Positions 8,456 to 16,542 of a DNA stretch of 64,000 bases are shown here, in pieces. The notes below the pieces were generated by a model. It saw nothing but the letters and a program-made list of their open reading frames with translations. It was not told the DNA's origin and did not search any database. Made by a program: the position numbers and the translations under genes. The stretch comes from Evansella halocellulosilytica (GTDB lineage: Bacteria > Bacillota > Bacilli > Bacillales > Salisediminibacteriaceae): the NCBI RefSeq assembly GCF_002335745.1, contig NZ_NIST01000001.1, positions 4,464,883-4,528,882 of the forward strand. The letters run 5' to 3'. The first letter of the stretch is position 1, and each line of letters begins with the position of its first letter.

Positions 8456-8525
8456 ATAAAGTTGATGATAAAAACGAGAAATACCTGTGTATGAGCGTAT
8501 TCTCAATTATCATCAATGTAACTTT
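8456..8525. repeat. Long imperfect inverted repeat
   Basis: TTGATGATAA at 8462-8471 pairs with TTATCATCAA near 8507-8516. Inside, GAGAAATAC pairs with GTATTCTC, and outside AAAGTT pairs with AACTTT. There is no clear T run after the stem on either strand. It may be an RNA element or the remnant of a mobile-element end. Confidence 0.5.
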
Positions 8526-8640
8526 AACTTAGCTTATTTTTTAAATAATACTATTAAAAAGTTCTCAAAGTATAATAAAAGTTCAAATTTTCCAACTAAC
8601 AATCTTTAGCGTTTTCATTTTTGAAAAATTAGAAATATCT

Positions 8641-8691
8641 TAATAAAAAATGATATAGACACGTTTCTTAACGTAACAATGTCTATATCAT
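8641..8691 (-). terminator. Terminator of the potassium transporter gene
   Basis: A perfect 11-bp stem TGATATAGACA/TGTCTATATCA, followed on the minus strand by TTTTTTATTA, lies about 75 nt after the stop. Confidence 0.8.
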
Positions 8692-8764
8692 ATCAAATTA
8701 CTATGAATATTTGTTTAATTTTCAAAATGTCTTAATTTTCTTACAATATCTTTTTGTGCAATGA

Positions 8765-10114
8765 TTAACCTATAATAATTCGTTCTGTCGGATGCTTGTA
8801 TGGCGTCTTCTTCTCCTTTGCACGAATCGAGAACAAAAAGGCAACGAGACCGACTCGACCGATCAGCATTAAAGCCATTAATGTAATCTGACTAGGCAGT
8901 GATAATTCGGGGGTAATTCCCATCGAGAGGCCGCACGTTCCAAATGCTGAACTCACCTCAAAAATAATCGCCATTAAAGCAAATTCGGTACTATCTTCAA
9001 ATGCACTGAGCATTATGACAGCTGCAAACAAACCGACTGCAAAAACGGATAAGACGATAAATGCTTTTTGTCGATCTTCCGGGTGGATTTCACGGCCAAA
9101 TGCTTTTACATCACTGCGACCCATTGCAAAGCTGCGAATCGTTAAAAACATCACGGCCAATGTCGTTGTCCGGATCCCTCCACCCACACTTGATGGACTG
9201 GCACCGATAATCATAAGCCCAGATAGAAGTAATAAGCTTGCTAACGTTAAGTCGGACACATCCATGACTGTTAATCCACTACTTCTAGCAGTAGCTGAGT
9301 TAAAAAGTGAGAAAAACAATTGCTGATGCCATGCTAGACCGTCATAATATTCATTTCGCTCTAATAACCATAAACCAGCAACACCTATCACAAAAACGAT
9401 AAAATAAGTACTTACTGCAATTTTAGTAAATAAACTAAAACGGAACTCACGATTTTTTGCTGTGAAATATTCTTTTATTTCCATTATGACCGGAAAGCCG
9501 ATCGCACCGGCAAAAATTAGTAGAATACTGACAAGCTGTACGAAATAATCATCAGCAAACGGTATTAATGAGGCACCAGTAACGTCAAATCCTGCATTCG
9601 TAAAGGCAGATAATGCCCCGAATGCACCTTGGTAATATGCTTCACCTATCGTGTCAAAATAATTTATGTAATACGTTCCTAAAATAAGTGTTCCGATTAA
9701 TTCGATCGCTAACGCAACGACAAGGATTCCTTTCATAAGCTTTACAAGCCCTTGAAAGGCAATTTGGTTATGGTCAACCATAATTAACATTCGTTGAGAC
9801 AACACAATTTTTTTGCCAAAGATCAACCAGACGAATGTCCCAATTGTCATAACCCCGATTCCTCCGAGCTGAATTGCCATTGCTAAAAAGAATATTCCGA
9901 TGCCGCTGTATGTTTCAGACACATTTACAACAGTCAACCCGGTAACGCTGACAGCACTGACTGATGTGAAGAGTGCTTCACTGTATGATACCGTTACACC
10001 TGGCTGAGATGAGAAAGGTAAGTACAGAAATATACTGAACACAAACATCGCTACTATATATGATATAACGATAATTCTAAAAGGACTTAAAAACTTTGAC
10101 ATTCCCAAGTTCAT
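8765..10114 (-). CDS. ktrB: Potassium uptake protein, KtrB/TrkH family
   Basis: Integral membrane ion-conducting subunit, 449 residues, made of four M1-P-M2 repeats. The four selectivity-filter loops can be read: SVTGLTV, TNAGFDV, ARSSGLTV and GTCGLSM, each with the conserved glycine. The C-terminal GRVGLVAFLFS matches the family end. Ktr channels need a cytosolic KtrA/KtrC NAD- and c-di-AMP-binding partner, which is not in this window, so it could equally be called KtrD. It is monocistronic, inserted between sdhC and yslB, and followed by its own terminator. Uptake in Ktr systems is Na+-dependent. Confidence 0.9.
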   Translation of the reverse strand: MNLGMSKFLSPFRIIVISYIVAMFVFSIFLYLPFSSQPGVTVSYSEALFTSVSAVSVTGLTVVNVSETYSGIGIFFLAMAIQLGGIGVMTIGTFVWLIFGKKIVLSQRMLIMVDHNQIAFQGLVKLMKGILVVALAIELIGTLILGTYYINYFDTIGEAYYQGAFGALSAFTNAGFDVTGASLIPFADDYFVQLVSILLIFAGAIGFPVIMEIKEYFTAKNREFRFSLFTKIAVSTYFIVFVIGVAGLWLLERNEYYDGLAWHQQLFFSLFNSATARSSGLTVMDVSDLTLASLLLLSGLMIIGASPSSVGGGIRTTTLAVMFLTIRSFAMGRSDVKAFGREIHPEDRQKAFIVLSVFAVGLFAAVIMLSAFEDSTEFALMAIIFEVSSAFGTCGLSMGITPELSLPSQITLMALMLIGRVGLVAFLFSIRAKEKKTPYKHPTERIIIG

Positions 10115-10272
10115 CGTGCACGACCCCCAAACTAAATACGGGCTTTAGTATACCATTATTGCTATAACGTTACCATGACTATTTCCCAAGTTTTTCATGA
10201 TTTTTTTACTTTCTCATCGTCTGTATTGTGGTAATATGAAAAAAGAATTGTTTGTGAAGGAAGGATTCATAC

Positions 10273-10713
10273 ATGAAAAAACAACACCTCTTAGAGAGAC
10301 AGTCAGAAGAAACACCTGAAAGTACAACTTTTAGCTACGAACTTTTACGGCATGTACTTCTTCCGGAACTTTTAGGGGAAGACGAAGAAATGATTTTATA
10401 TTGGGGCGGTAAATCGATTGCCAGAAAGCTTGCTTCTGAAGAACTTGACAACTTAGAAAACTTTTTTGAGCGTGCAGATTGGGGAACCTTATCTTTAGTA
10501 AAAGAAAAAAAATCAACTCGTGTTTATGAGCTTGTAGCTCCATTAATGGAAAAAGGCAGGCCAATTTCATTAGAGTGCGGATTTCTTGCACAAGCAATCG
10601 AAAGACAGCAAGGGTATGTCACAGAAGCTTCCTATGAAATGAAAAAGAAAAACCCTTATACTTGTCGTATCACCGTAAAATGGGACATTGCTGACCCCGT
10701 GCAATCATCTTGA
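10273..10713 (+). CDS. yslB: YslB family protein (DUF2507)
   Basis: A cytosolic protein of 146 residues matching B. subtilis YslB, which sits at the same place between lysC and sdhC. The fold belongs to the V4R-like/heme-NO-related small-molecule-binding group. Visible features are TTFSYELLRHVLLPELLG, a YWGGKSIARKL stretch typical of DUF2507, and a C-terminal GFLAQAIERQQGYV helix. Function is unknown. GAAGGAAGGATTC precedes the ATG. It is the only plus-strand gene among its minus-strand neighbours and ends in a hairpin contributed by an IS-end remnant. Confidence 0.85.
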   Translation: MKKQHLLERQSEETPESTTFSYELLRHVLLPELLGEDEEMILYWGGKSIARKLASEELDNLENFFERADWGTLSLVKEKKSTRVYELVAPLMEKGRPISLECGFLAQAIERQQGYVTEASYEMKKKNPYTCRITVKWDIADPVQSS

Positions 10714-10778
10714 AAGGTTATCTCAAAAAATTTGAAAATGCATATGAGCTCGTCAAAAAATCTTTTCCTTTTAATGAA

Positions 10779-10855
10779 TTAGGCTGGAACAAAACCTAGT
10801 TAAGAAGGAATGGCACTCACCGTCGTTGAGTGCCATTTCTTCTTTTTTTTCAGGT
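10779..10855 (+). mobile_element. Left-end remnant of an IS1182-family element; terminator of yslB
   Basis: AGGCTGGAACAAAACCTAGTTAAGA closely resembles the left end of the intact IS at 12761. As there, it is followed by a hairpin: GGCACTCA ... TGAGTGCC inside AATGGCACTC/GAGTGCCATT, then TTTCTTCTTTTTTTT. The hairpin and T run make a good plus-strand terminator for yslB. No right end is seen nearby. Confidence 0.65.
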
Positions 10856-10872
10856 ATTTATTTTATATTGGG

Positions 10873-11093
10873 GTTGATTGTTTCAAAAAACACTCGCTTG
10901 CACTCCAGAGCACAAGTGCGACATCTACTTGTGCTGCACTTCGTTTGCATTCGTAGTGTCTTCTTTGCCGCGGGCAAGGCTTCAGCTAGCCGGGGTAAAA
11001 CGTCCCGTCGGATCTTCTGCTCCTGCGGTTACTCGTCGCACAAGAGAAAGCTCTTGCTTTTCCCGCAGGCGTCTCGTGATTTTGACAATCATC
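10873..11093. mobile_element. MITE-like 222-bp element, copy 1
   Basis: A 221-bp sequence about 90% alike the copy at 12839-13060. It begins GTTGATTGTTTCAAAA and ends in a degraded inverted copy, ATTTTGACAATCATC. The interior carries the dispersed motif AGCACAAGTGCGACATCTAC and a CTCCTGCGGTTACTCGTCGCA block that recurs near 27.7 kb. There is no coding capacity. It follows an IS left end, just as copy 2 does. Confidence 0.75.
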
Positions 11094-11583
11094 CTCGGAA
11101 CCATTTTTCAGTTATTATACTCCCTCTCATTTTTCGTTCCTGAATCAAACGTAGTAAAAAATGTCTATCTTCTGGAAAAGATAATATTAAATTTTCTAGA
11201 TCCAGCTCCGCAACCCAAGAAATATCATAAATTAGATGATCAGGATCTTGAATTTTCTGTTCTCCTCCGACAAGTTTTATAAGAAAATAATGAACCTCAT
11301 AATAAATCGCAAACTCTTTATATGTACCTGTTTTCACCTTTAATTTCTTCATGATGTCAGCTTCGTAACCCGTTTCTTCATAAACCTCTCATATACATCA
11401 TTGAGAAAATGTTTCCCCACTTTCTTTCCCTCCGGAAGGAACTGACCACGTTTTTTCCTCATCCTGCTTTCCTAGTAAAACCATTAATATTTCATGACGA
11501 CCATTTATACAAACACCTGCAGAACCACACCATTTTTTGATACTTAACACCCCATTCCGACCTATATCGAATTGATTACACAA
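11089..11583 (-). pseudogene. Nudix hydrolase pseudogene with two in-frame TGA codons
   Basis: The minus-strand frame encodes a Nudix protein (GSAGVCINGRHEILMVL, WSVPSGGKESGETFSQ). It is broken by TGA, continues C-I, hits a second TGA, and then continues EVYEETGYEADIMKK to the end without a frameshift. The second TGA replaces the conserved arginine of the Nudix box (GG-x5-E-x7-RE-x2-EE). The first stands where relatives have cysteine. The C-terminal part runs to the edge of the MITE. The start is unclear because the N-terminus overlaps the end of the upstream Nudix frame. It is probably inactive. Confidence 0.75.
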
Positions 11584-11921
11584 TACTTGTCTGCTTCGAG
11601 TGGCTCCTTAATTTTTGTTATTAAAGCAGCAGAATAAAATGAAGCATCATTGATAATCGGTTGATTTTTTGATGTGATAAAAGTTCTTGATGCTTCTCCT
11701 AATAATCCATTTACCTTTATTTCATATCCTGTTTCCTCTAACAATTCTCTGTGCAGGCACTCTTTATGACTTTCATCACTTTTAATGCCGCCACCCGGCA
11801 GGAAATAGTGTTCCTGCTCGTTTTGAACAGTCAAAAAACGATCCCGTTCTCGATTTAATATAACCGCATACACTGCTTTTCGTGTTTCATATGTAAAACC
11901 AGCCACTTTTTCACCAAACAC
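11562..11921 (-). pseudogene. C-terminally truncated Nudix hydrolase
   Basis: A 119-residue frame with a complete Nudix box (GG-x5-E-x7-RELLEETGY at about 44-66), hence the metal and pyrophosphate site. It ends abruptly after KIKEPLEADKY, where family members continue for about 30 residues. The join leads straight into the N-terminus of the second, damaged Nudix frame, which suggests a deletion between two tandem Nudix genes. The start is GTG 11921 with only a weak ribosome site. It could still make a folded protein, but I regard it as decaying. Confidence 0.6.
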
Positions 11922-11960
11922 GTTCTTTTTCTTACCGATTCCACTTTCTTTCTAGAAAAA

Positions 11961-12629
11961 CTACTCTCGGTGATCAATTCTCATAGCCCGGTCAACTTCA
12001 AATGCTTCAACACCGGTGAGGGAGATTAGTTTATCGATCATCTCTTTTTTACCGCCAATAAGGCAATAGTCTGCATCCGTGTCAGTATGAACACACCAAC
12101 TGCGATCTTCTACCCACCAAAAAGTAGGCGCATCGTTCTTTTGAATAAGCTTAAATCCTTCTGAAAGTGAGCCGTAATACAATGCCTCCATTGCACGCAA
12201 GCTCAATATATCATAGAAAAAATAACACTCTCCCGACGTCCAGTCATTCAGCACGCCTATCATTTTTCTTGCAATATCAACATCTAGCTCACCCATACAT
12301 GTAACAATATAGCGCGGCCAGCTATTAAAATGACGGTCAAAGATGCCTGCACAGATTTTTTCTGAATAGACTAATTGATACTTTTTAGCCATCTCCTTAT
12401 ATGTGACCTTTTTTAAGTATACTGGATCAATTGATTCGTCTTGTCCACATTCACTCCATAATAAACGCTCATCTTTTATACTTCTATCAACATAGATTGG
12501 CTGCATCACTTTTGCATAACTTTCATAATGGTCAGGCATCACATCAGAAACTCTCGTTTCATAAAGTCTGCTAAAATTTGGAATTTTGTAGAGCCATTCT
12601 GTTTTTTCAAGAGACGTTAAACGAATCAA
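11961..12629 (-). CDS. Uncharacterised conserved protein
   Basis: A 222-residue soluble protein starting at TTG 12629 behind GAGGGGGAATAAG. It is rich in aromatic residues, with motifs such as SWPRYIVTCMGELD, CYFFYDILSL, TFWWVEDRSWCVHTD and DADYCLIGG. I recall similar unnamed proteins in bacilli and actinobacteria but no function. No signal peptide or membrane helix is visible. It lies between the Nudix fragments and the IS in the accessory patch, so it may be acquired. I give no function. Confidence 0.75.
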   Translation of the reverse strand: MIRLTSLEKTEWLYKIPNFSRLYETRVSDVMPDHYESYAKVMQPIYVDRSIKDERLLWSECGQDESIDPVYLKKVTYKEMAKKYQLVYSEKICAGIFDRHFNSWPRYIVTCMGELDVDIARKMIGVLNDWTSGECYFFYDILSLRAMEALYYGSLSEGFKLIQKNDAPTFWWVEDRSWCVHTDTDADYCLIGGKKEMIDKLISLTGVEAFEVDRAMRIDHRE

Positions 12630-12838
12630 TCTTATTCCCCCTCTATGAGACTCCTTTTACATCAAGCCTCTTTATTCCTCTAGCATCTTTCATTAAAATT
12701 GTTAAAAATTCCAATTAAAAACAATATTAACATATATGTCTAGTTACTTCTGTAAAAAAAATGAGGCTGGGACAAAACCCAGCTAAATAGAAGGGCCCTC
12801 ACCATCGGTGAGAGCCTTTTCTTGTATGCAGCATTATG

Positions 12839-13060
12839 GTTGATTGTTCAAAAGTACACTCGCTTGCACTCCAGAGCACAAGTGCGACATCTACTTGTGC
12901 TGCACTTCGTTTGCATTCGTAGTGTCTTCTTTGCCGCGGCAAGGCTTCAGCTAGCCGGGGTAAAACGCCCCGGCGGATCTTCTGCTCCTGCGGTTACTCG
13001 TCGCACAAGAGAAAGCTCTTGCTTTTCCCGCAGGCGTCTCGTGATTTTTGAACAATCAAC
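12839..13060. mobile_element. MITE-like 222-bp element, copy 2, inside the IS
   Basis: Exact 15-bp terminal inverted repeats GTTGATTGTTCAAAA and TTTTGAACAATCAAC enclose a non-coding interior almost the same as copy 1. It separates the IS left end from the transposase ribosome site (gap to the ATG about 73 nt). That makes a long leader in front of the transposase and could alter its expression. Confidence 0.85.
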
Positions 13061-13133
13061 GAATATGTACACAAAAAGGATACCTTCTGATAAAGTTAAA
13101 TTACCACAACATAACAGAATCGGAGGTATCCTT

Positions 13134-14774
13134 ATGTTTAAAGATTATAACATGAATCAAGTCGTTCTGCCGATGGACCTGTCCTATAAACTTCAGGAAA
13201 ATGACGTTGCTTTTGCCGTCAACGATCTCGTGGAAGCCATACCTGATGAAGCATTCAGTGCCTTCCTGCGTTCAACCGGCTGTCCAGCCTACCACCCAAG
13301 AATGATGATGAAGCTGATCCTTTGCGCTTACACACAATCTACTTTCTCAGGAAGAAAAATCGAAGGGCTTTTAAAAGACAGCGTTCGCATGATGTGGCTG
13401 GCTCAGGGGTATGAACCAAGTTACCGTACGATCAATCGCTTTCGGGTCCATCCTGAATCTCAGGAATTATTGCGACATTGCTTCGTTCAATTCAGGTGTC
13501 AGCTGGTAGAAGAAAAGCTGATTGACGATGAGGCAATCTTCATTGATGGCACGAAGGTCAAGGCGAATGCAAATAAGTTTACTTTTGTCTGGCGAAAATC
13601 CGTTGAAAGATACAGCGCCGGCTTAGTAGAAAAGTCCAATCAACTTTATGAGGAGCTACTGAACCAGGATATCATTCCTGCCATCGAACGGGACAATCTT
13701 GAGGAATTATCTTCTGAAGAGCTCGAAGAGGTCGTTCAGAAACTGGACGACACCGTTAAAGATTATGATAAACGAATTGAAGAAGCGGAAGACACGAAGG
13801 AGCGCAAACAGCTTCGAGCAGAACGAAAAGCACCAAAACAGTATCGCAAGCAATTTAAGGATTTTGTTATACGTAAACAAAAGTACAAGCAGGACCTTGC
13901 GATCCTGGGAGAGCGAAACAGTTATTCGAAGACAGATCATGATGCCACGTTTATGCGGATGAAAGATGACTATATGAAAAATGGTCAACTGAAAACAGGG
14001 TATAATCTGCAAATTGCTACTGAAGGACAGTACACGCTTGCTTATGACATCTTTCCAAATCCTACTGATACGCTGACGTTTATTCCTTTTCTTAATAAAA
14101 TTGAGAAATGGTTCTTCTCGTTGCCCTCTTACATAGTGGCCGATGCCGGATATGGAAGCGAACAGAATTACGATGACGTTTTAAACATTCGCCAGCGGAC
14201 GCCCCTAATCACCTATGGGATGTACCGTAAAGAAAAGAAAAAAGCATACAAAAACAATGCTTTTAACGTAGCCAACTGGTACTTTGACCAAGAGAGTGAC
14301 ACTTTTACGTGCCCGAATGATAAGAAATTGAACTTTAAGTACTGGTCGAAAAGGACAGATAAAGCAGGATTTGAGCGAACGTTTAAGGTTTATGAATGTG
14401 AAGATTGTTTTGAATGTCCCCTACGTCCCCAATGTACGAAAGCTAAAGAGGGAAATAATCGGAAGGTTCATTACAATGAAAAGTGGGAGAGCCAAAAAGC
14501 CTTTACTCGGGAAGTGCTTTCGGAAGCGGAAACAGGCGAAATCTACGGAAAGCGTAAGATTGATGTAGAGCCTGTCTTCGGATTTCTGAAGGCTAATTTG
14601 CATTTCACCCGAATGTCGGTGAGGGGCAAAGAACAGGTTAAAAACGAAATAGGATTTGCCCTGATGGCGGTGAACTTGAGAAAATACACCGCCCGACAGT
14701 CTCATCAACCTATTTTAGGTCAACAAAACGGTGCCAACTATCGAAAAGCGATAATTGACACCGTTTTTACTTAA
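13134..14774 (+). CDS. IS1182-family DDE transposase
   Basis: A 546-residue transposase. The N-terminal DUF772-type domain carries RSTGCPAYHPRMMMKLIL. The catalytic core shows D in IFIDGTKVKANANK, D in IVADAGYGSEQNY and E in RKIDVEPVFGFLK. Between the second and third is a cysteine cluster (CEDCFECPLRPQC) typical of IS1182. The start ATG 13134 follows CGGAGGTATCC. The frame is complete without stops, so the element may still be active. Confidence 0.92.
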   Translation: MFKDYNMNQVVLPMDLSYKLQENDVAFAVNDLVEAIPDEAFSAFLRSTGCPAYHPRMMMKLILCAYTQSTFSGRKIEGLLKDSVRMMWLAQGYEPSYRTINRFRVHPESQELLRHCFVQFRCQLVEEKLIDDEAIFIDGTKVKANANKFTFVWRKSVERYSAGLVEKSNQLYEELLNQDIIPAIERDNLEELSSEELEEVVQKLDDTVKDYDKRIEEAEDTKERKQLRAERKAPKQYRKQFKDFVIRKQKYKQDLAILGERNSYSKTDHDATFMRMKDDYMKNGQLKTGYNLQIATEGQYTLAYDIFPNPTDTLTFIPFLNKIEKWFFSLPSYIVADAGYGSEQNYDDVLNIRQRTPLITYGMYRKEKKKAYKNNAFNVANWYFDQESDTFTCPNDKKLNFKYWSKRTDKAGFERTFKVYECEDCFECPLRPQCTKAKEGNNRKVHYNEKWESQKAFTREVLSEAETGEIYGKRKIDVEPVFGFLKANLHFTRMSVRGKEQVKNEIGFALMAVNLRKYTARQSHQPILGQQNGANYRKAIIDTVFT

Positions 14775-14812
14775 TTTGAGACTGTTTTGTCCCAGCCTCA
14801 TTAGCTGATTCA

Positions 14813-16054
14813 TTATGAAATTGTCACTTTTGATGCTTCACGTGTATCAAGTTCAAACGCTGTATGAAGTACCTCAATTGCATTTACCATATTCTCTTCC
14901 GGTACGACAACGGATACTTTAATTTCTGAAGTACTAACCATTTTAATTTCAATCTCATTGTCTGAAAGGACTTGGAACATATTAGCTGCTACGCCAGGGT
15001 TAGAAATCATGCCTGAACCGACAATCGATACTTTTGCTAACGAATCTTCATGACGAATTGCCTTGTATTCAAGACGTTCACGATTATTTTCCAGTACTTG
15101 CAATGCTTCTGATAGCTTTTCAGTATTTAATGAAAATGAGACGTTCATTTCATTTTCACCTGTCATTTGCTGAATAATGATGTCCACATCAATTCCTGAT
15201 TCCGCTAAAGATGAGAAAACGTCAGACATTGTGTGAAAACGATTCGGTAATCGTTCAATCGTGATTTTCGTAACGGCACCTTCAAATGCCAGCCCTCTTA
15301 CAACTAAATTTTGCTCCATTGATGCTTCCTCCTCAACAATTGTTCCTTCTTTATCTACTGTACTTGAACGAACGATTAACGGTAGCTGAAAGTTTTTTGC
15401 AAATTCTACTGCCCTCGGATGCAAAACACCTGCTCCAAGGTTAGCTAATTCCAACATTTCATCATATGAAATACTTTGAAGCTGACGTGCCTTTTTTGCA
15501 ACTCTAGGGTCACAAGTATAAACACCGGTTACATCTGTAAAAATTGAGCAAGACTCTGCATTTAAAGCTGCAGCGATCGCAACTGCTGTTGTATCAGAAC
15601 CTCCACGACCGAGTGTTGTTATATCACCGTTTTCTGACATCCCTTGAAAGCCTGCAACGATGACTACTTTTCCATCACCTAAGTATGATTCAAGACGCTC
15701 CGTATCAATATTCGTTATTCTTGCATTTTGATGTACAGGCTCTGTTTTGATTCCTGCTTGCCAGCCTGTTAATGAAACCGCATCAATACCCATTTCTTTA
15801 AGGGCCATCACCATTAATGAAATCGTCACTTGCTCTCCTGTGCTTAGCAGCATATCCATTTCACGTTTATCAGGAGAATCGCTTATATCATTTGCGAGTT
15901 GGACGAGTGTGTCTGTCGATTTCCCCATCGCTGATACAACTGTTACGACGCGATTTCCAGCATCATACTCACGCTTCACTTTTTCTGCTGCACGCTTAAT
16001 TTTTGTTACATCTCCTACCGATGTTCCACCAAACTTTTGTACAATTGTTGCCAA
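14813..16054 (-). CDS. lysC: Aspartokinase, lysine-sensitive (alpha and beta products)
   Basis: Phosphorylates aspartate in the first step of lysine, threonine, methionine and diaminopimelate synthesis. The 413-residue protein has an N-terminal kinase domain (KFGGTSVGD, GRGGSDTTAVAIAAAL) and two C-terminal ACT domains (about 265-413) that bind lysine. As in B. subtilis aspartokinase II, an internal ribosome site (GGAGGAAGCATCA) precedes Met246 at 15319, so a separate beta subunit made of the ACT region is expected. It is controlled by the lysine riboswitch upstream. An IS lies 12 nt after the stop. Confidence 0.95.
   Translation of the reverse strand: MATIVQKFGGTSVGDVTKIKRAAEKVKREYDAGNRVVTVVSAMGKSTDTLVQLANDISDSPDKREMDMLLSTGEQVTISLMVMALKEMGIDAVSLTGWQAGIKTEPVHQNARITNIDTERLESYLGDGKVVIVAGFQGMSENGDITTLGRGGSDTTAVAIAAALNAESCSIFTDVTGVYTCDPRVAKKARQLQSISYDEMLELANLGAGVLHPRAVEFAKNFQLPLIVRSSTVDKEGTIVEEEASMEQNLVVRGLAFEGAVTKITIERLPNRFHTMSDVFSSLAESGIDVDIIIQQMTGENEMNVSFSLNTEKLSEALQVLENNRERLEYKAIRHEDSLAKVSIVGSGMISNPGVAANMFQVLSDNEIEIKMVSTSEIKVSVVVPEENMVNAIEVLHTAFELDTREASKVTIS
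15302..15334 (-). promoter_or_regulatory. Internal translation start for the aspartokinase beta subunit
   Basis: Within lysC, GAGGAGGAAGCATCA directly precedes ATG at 15319-15317, in frame at codon 246. The site matches the position of the B. subtilis lysC internal start, which yields the regulatory beta chain. Confidence 0.7.
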
Positions 16055-16149
16055 TGTCAGTTCCTCCTCTTTTCTCTAAAACATAGTCTTTGAGAAAAGA
16101 CCATCCGCACATTTGCCTTTTTGCTTTAATTCTAAAGCACATAGAAGAC

Positions 16150-16405
16150 AAATAAAAACGGCAGTAGGAAGGTCCCTACCGCCGAATACGACTTTTATTC
16201 TTTCATCAACATAGAAAAGCCGCTCCGTGAGATAGTCCTCCATACAGATCACATCTGTATGACAGCCCTGTATTTATTCAATACAGGTCCAAAAGGGTAC
16301 GGTTGAGCAGCATCCTTTTTCGGCGAAAATCCCTTTCCACTATCGTCTTCGAATCTCAACATTCTCACATAGTGTACTAATTATCTTCGCACCTCTACCA
16401 TCACT
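16150..16405 (-). promoter_or_regulatory. Lysine riboswitch (L box) with terminator
   Basis: On the minus strand the leader holds the conserved L-box blocks: GGTAGAGGTGCGAAG, GATTCGAAGACGATAGTGG, AAAGGGATTTTCGCCGA, GGGCTGTCAT and GGACTATCTCACGGAG. They are followed at 16184-16153 by a strong terminator (CGGCGGTAGGGA/TCCTACTGCCG then TTTTTATT). Lysine binding should favour termination and reduce lysC expression. Confidence 0.95.
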
Positions 16406-16542
16406 CCATGAGCTGAAGTATGGAATTCATTTTTCAAACTTGTTTAGTAGTTTAGCAGATATAACCTTTGATGGCAATGATCATTTTTCTGGAAGTTTTG
16501 GCAATATTCTTGCTCTCGTCTCTATAAGAGCATTCTACACAG
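16406..16542. other. uvrC / lysC intergenic, lysC promoter region
   Basis: AT-rich spacer containing a GCTCT/AGAGC mini-hairpin without a T run. The lysC promoter must lie here but no box pair stands out. Confidence 0.35.

Larger units (their letters stand above)
8159..8764. other. sdhC / ktr intergenic region with two dyads and a terminator
   Basis: No open frame with a ribosome site is visible. The region holds, from left to right, the sdhC leader and promoter, a 22-bp near-palindrome at 8290-8311, a long imperfect inverted repeat at 8456-8525, and the terminator of the potassium transporter gene at 8641-8691. Confidence 0.6.
12761..14801 (+). mobile_element. Intact IS1182-family insertion sequence
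   Basis: Perfect terminal inverted repeats of 17 bp, TGAGGCTGGGACAAAAC (12762-12778) and its complement (14784-14800), flanked by A and T that extend the pairing by one. Between them lie a hairpin followed by TTTTCTTG, a MITE, and one full-length transposase gene. The right end is 12 bp from the lysC stop, so insertion probably removed or displaced the lysC terminator. No clear target duplication is visible. Confidence 0.9.

Noticed and set aside
10826..11282. Plus-strand frames of 105 and 134 residues
   Set aside because: They read through the MITE and antisense to the Nudix pseudogene, with no ribosome site or family match.
12822..13133. N-terminal extension of the IS1182 transposase
   Set aside because: The extra residues are translated from the MITE; a proper ribosome site and the family start lie at 13134.
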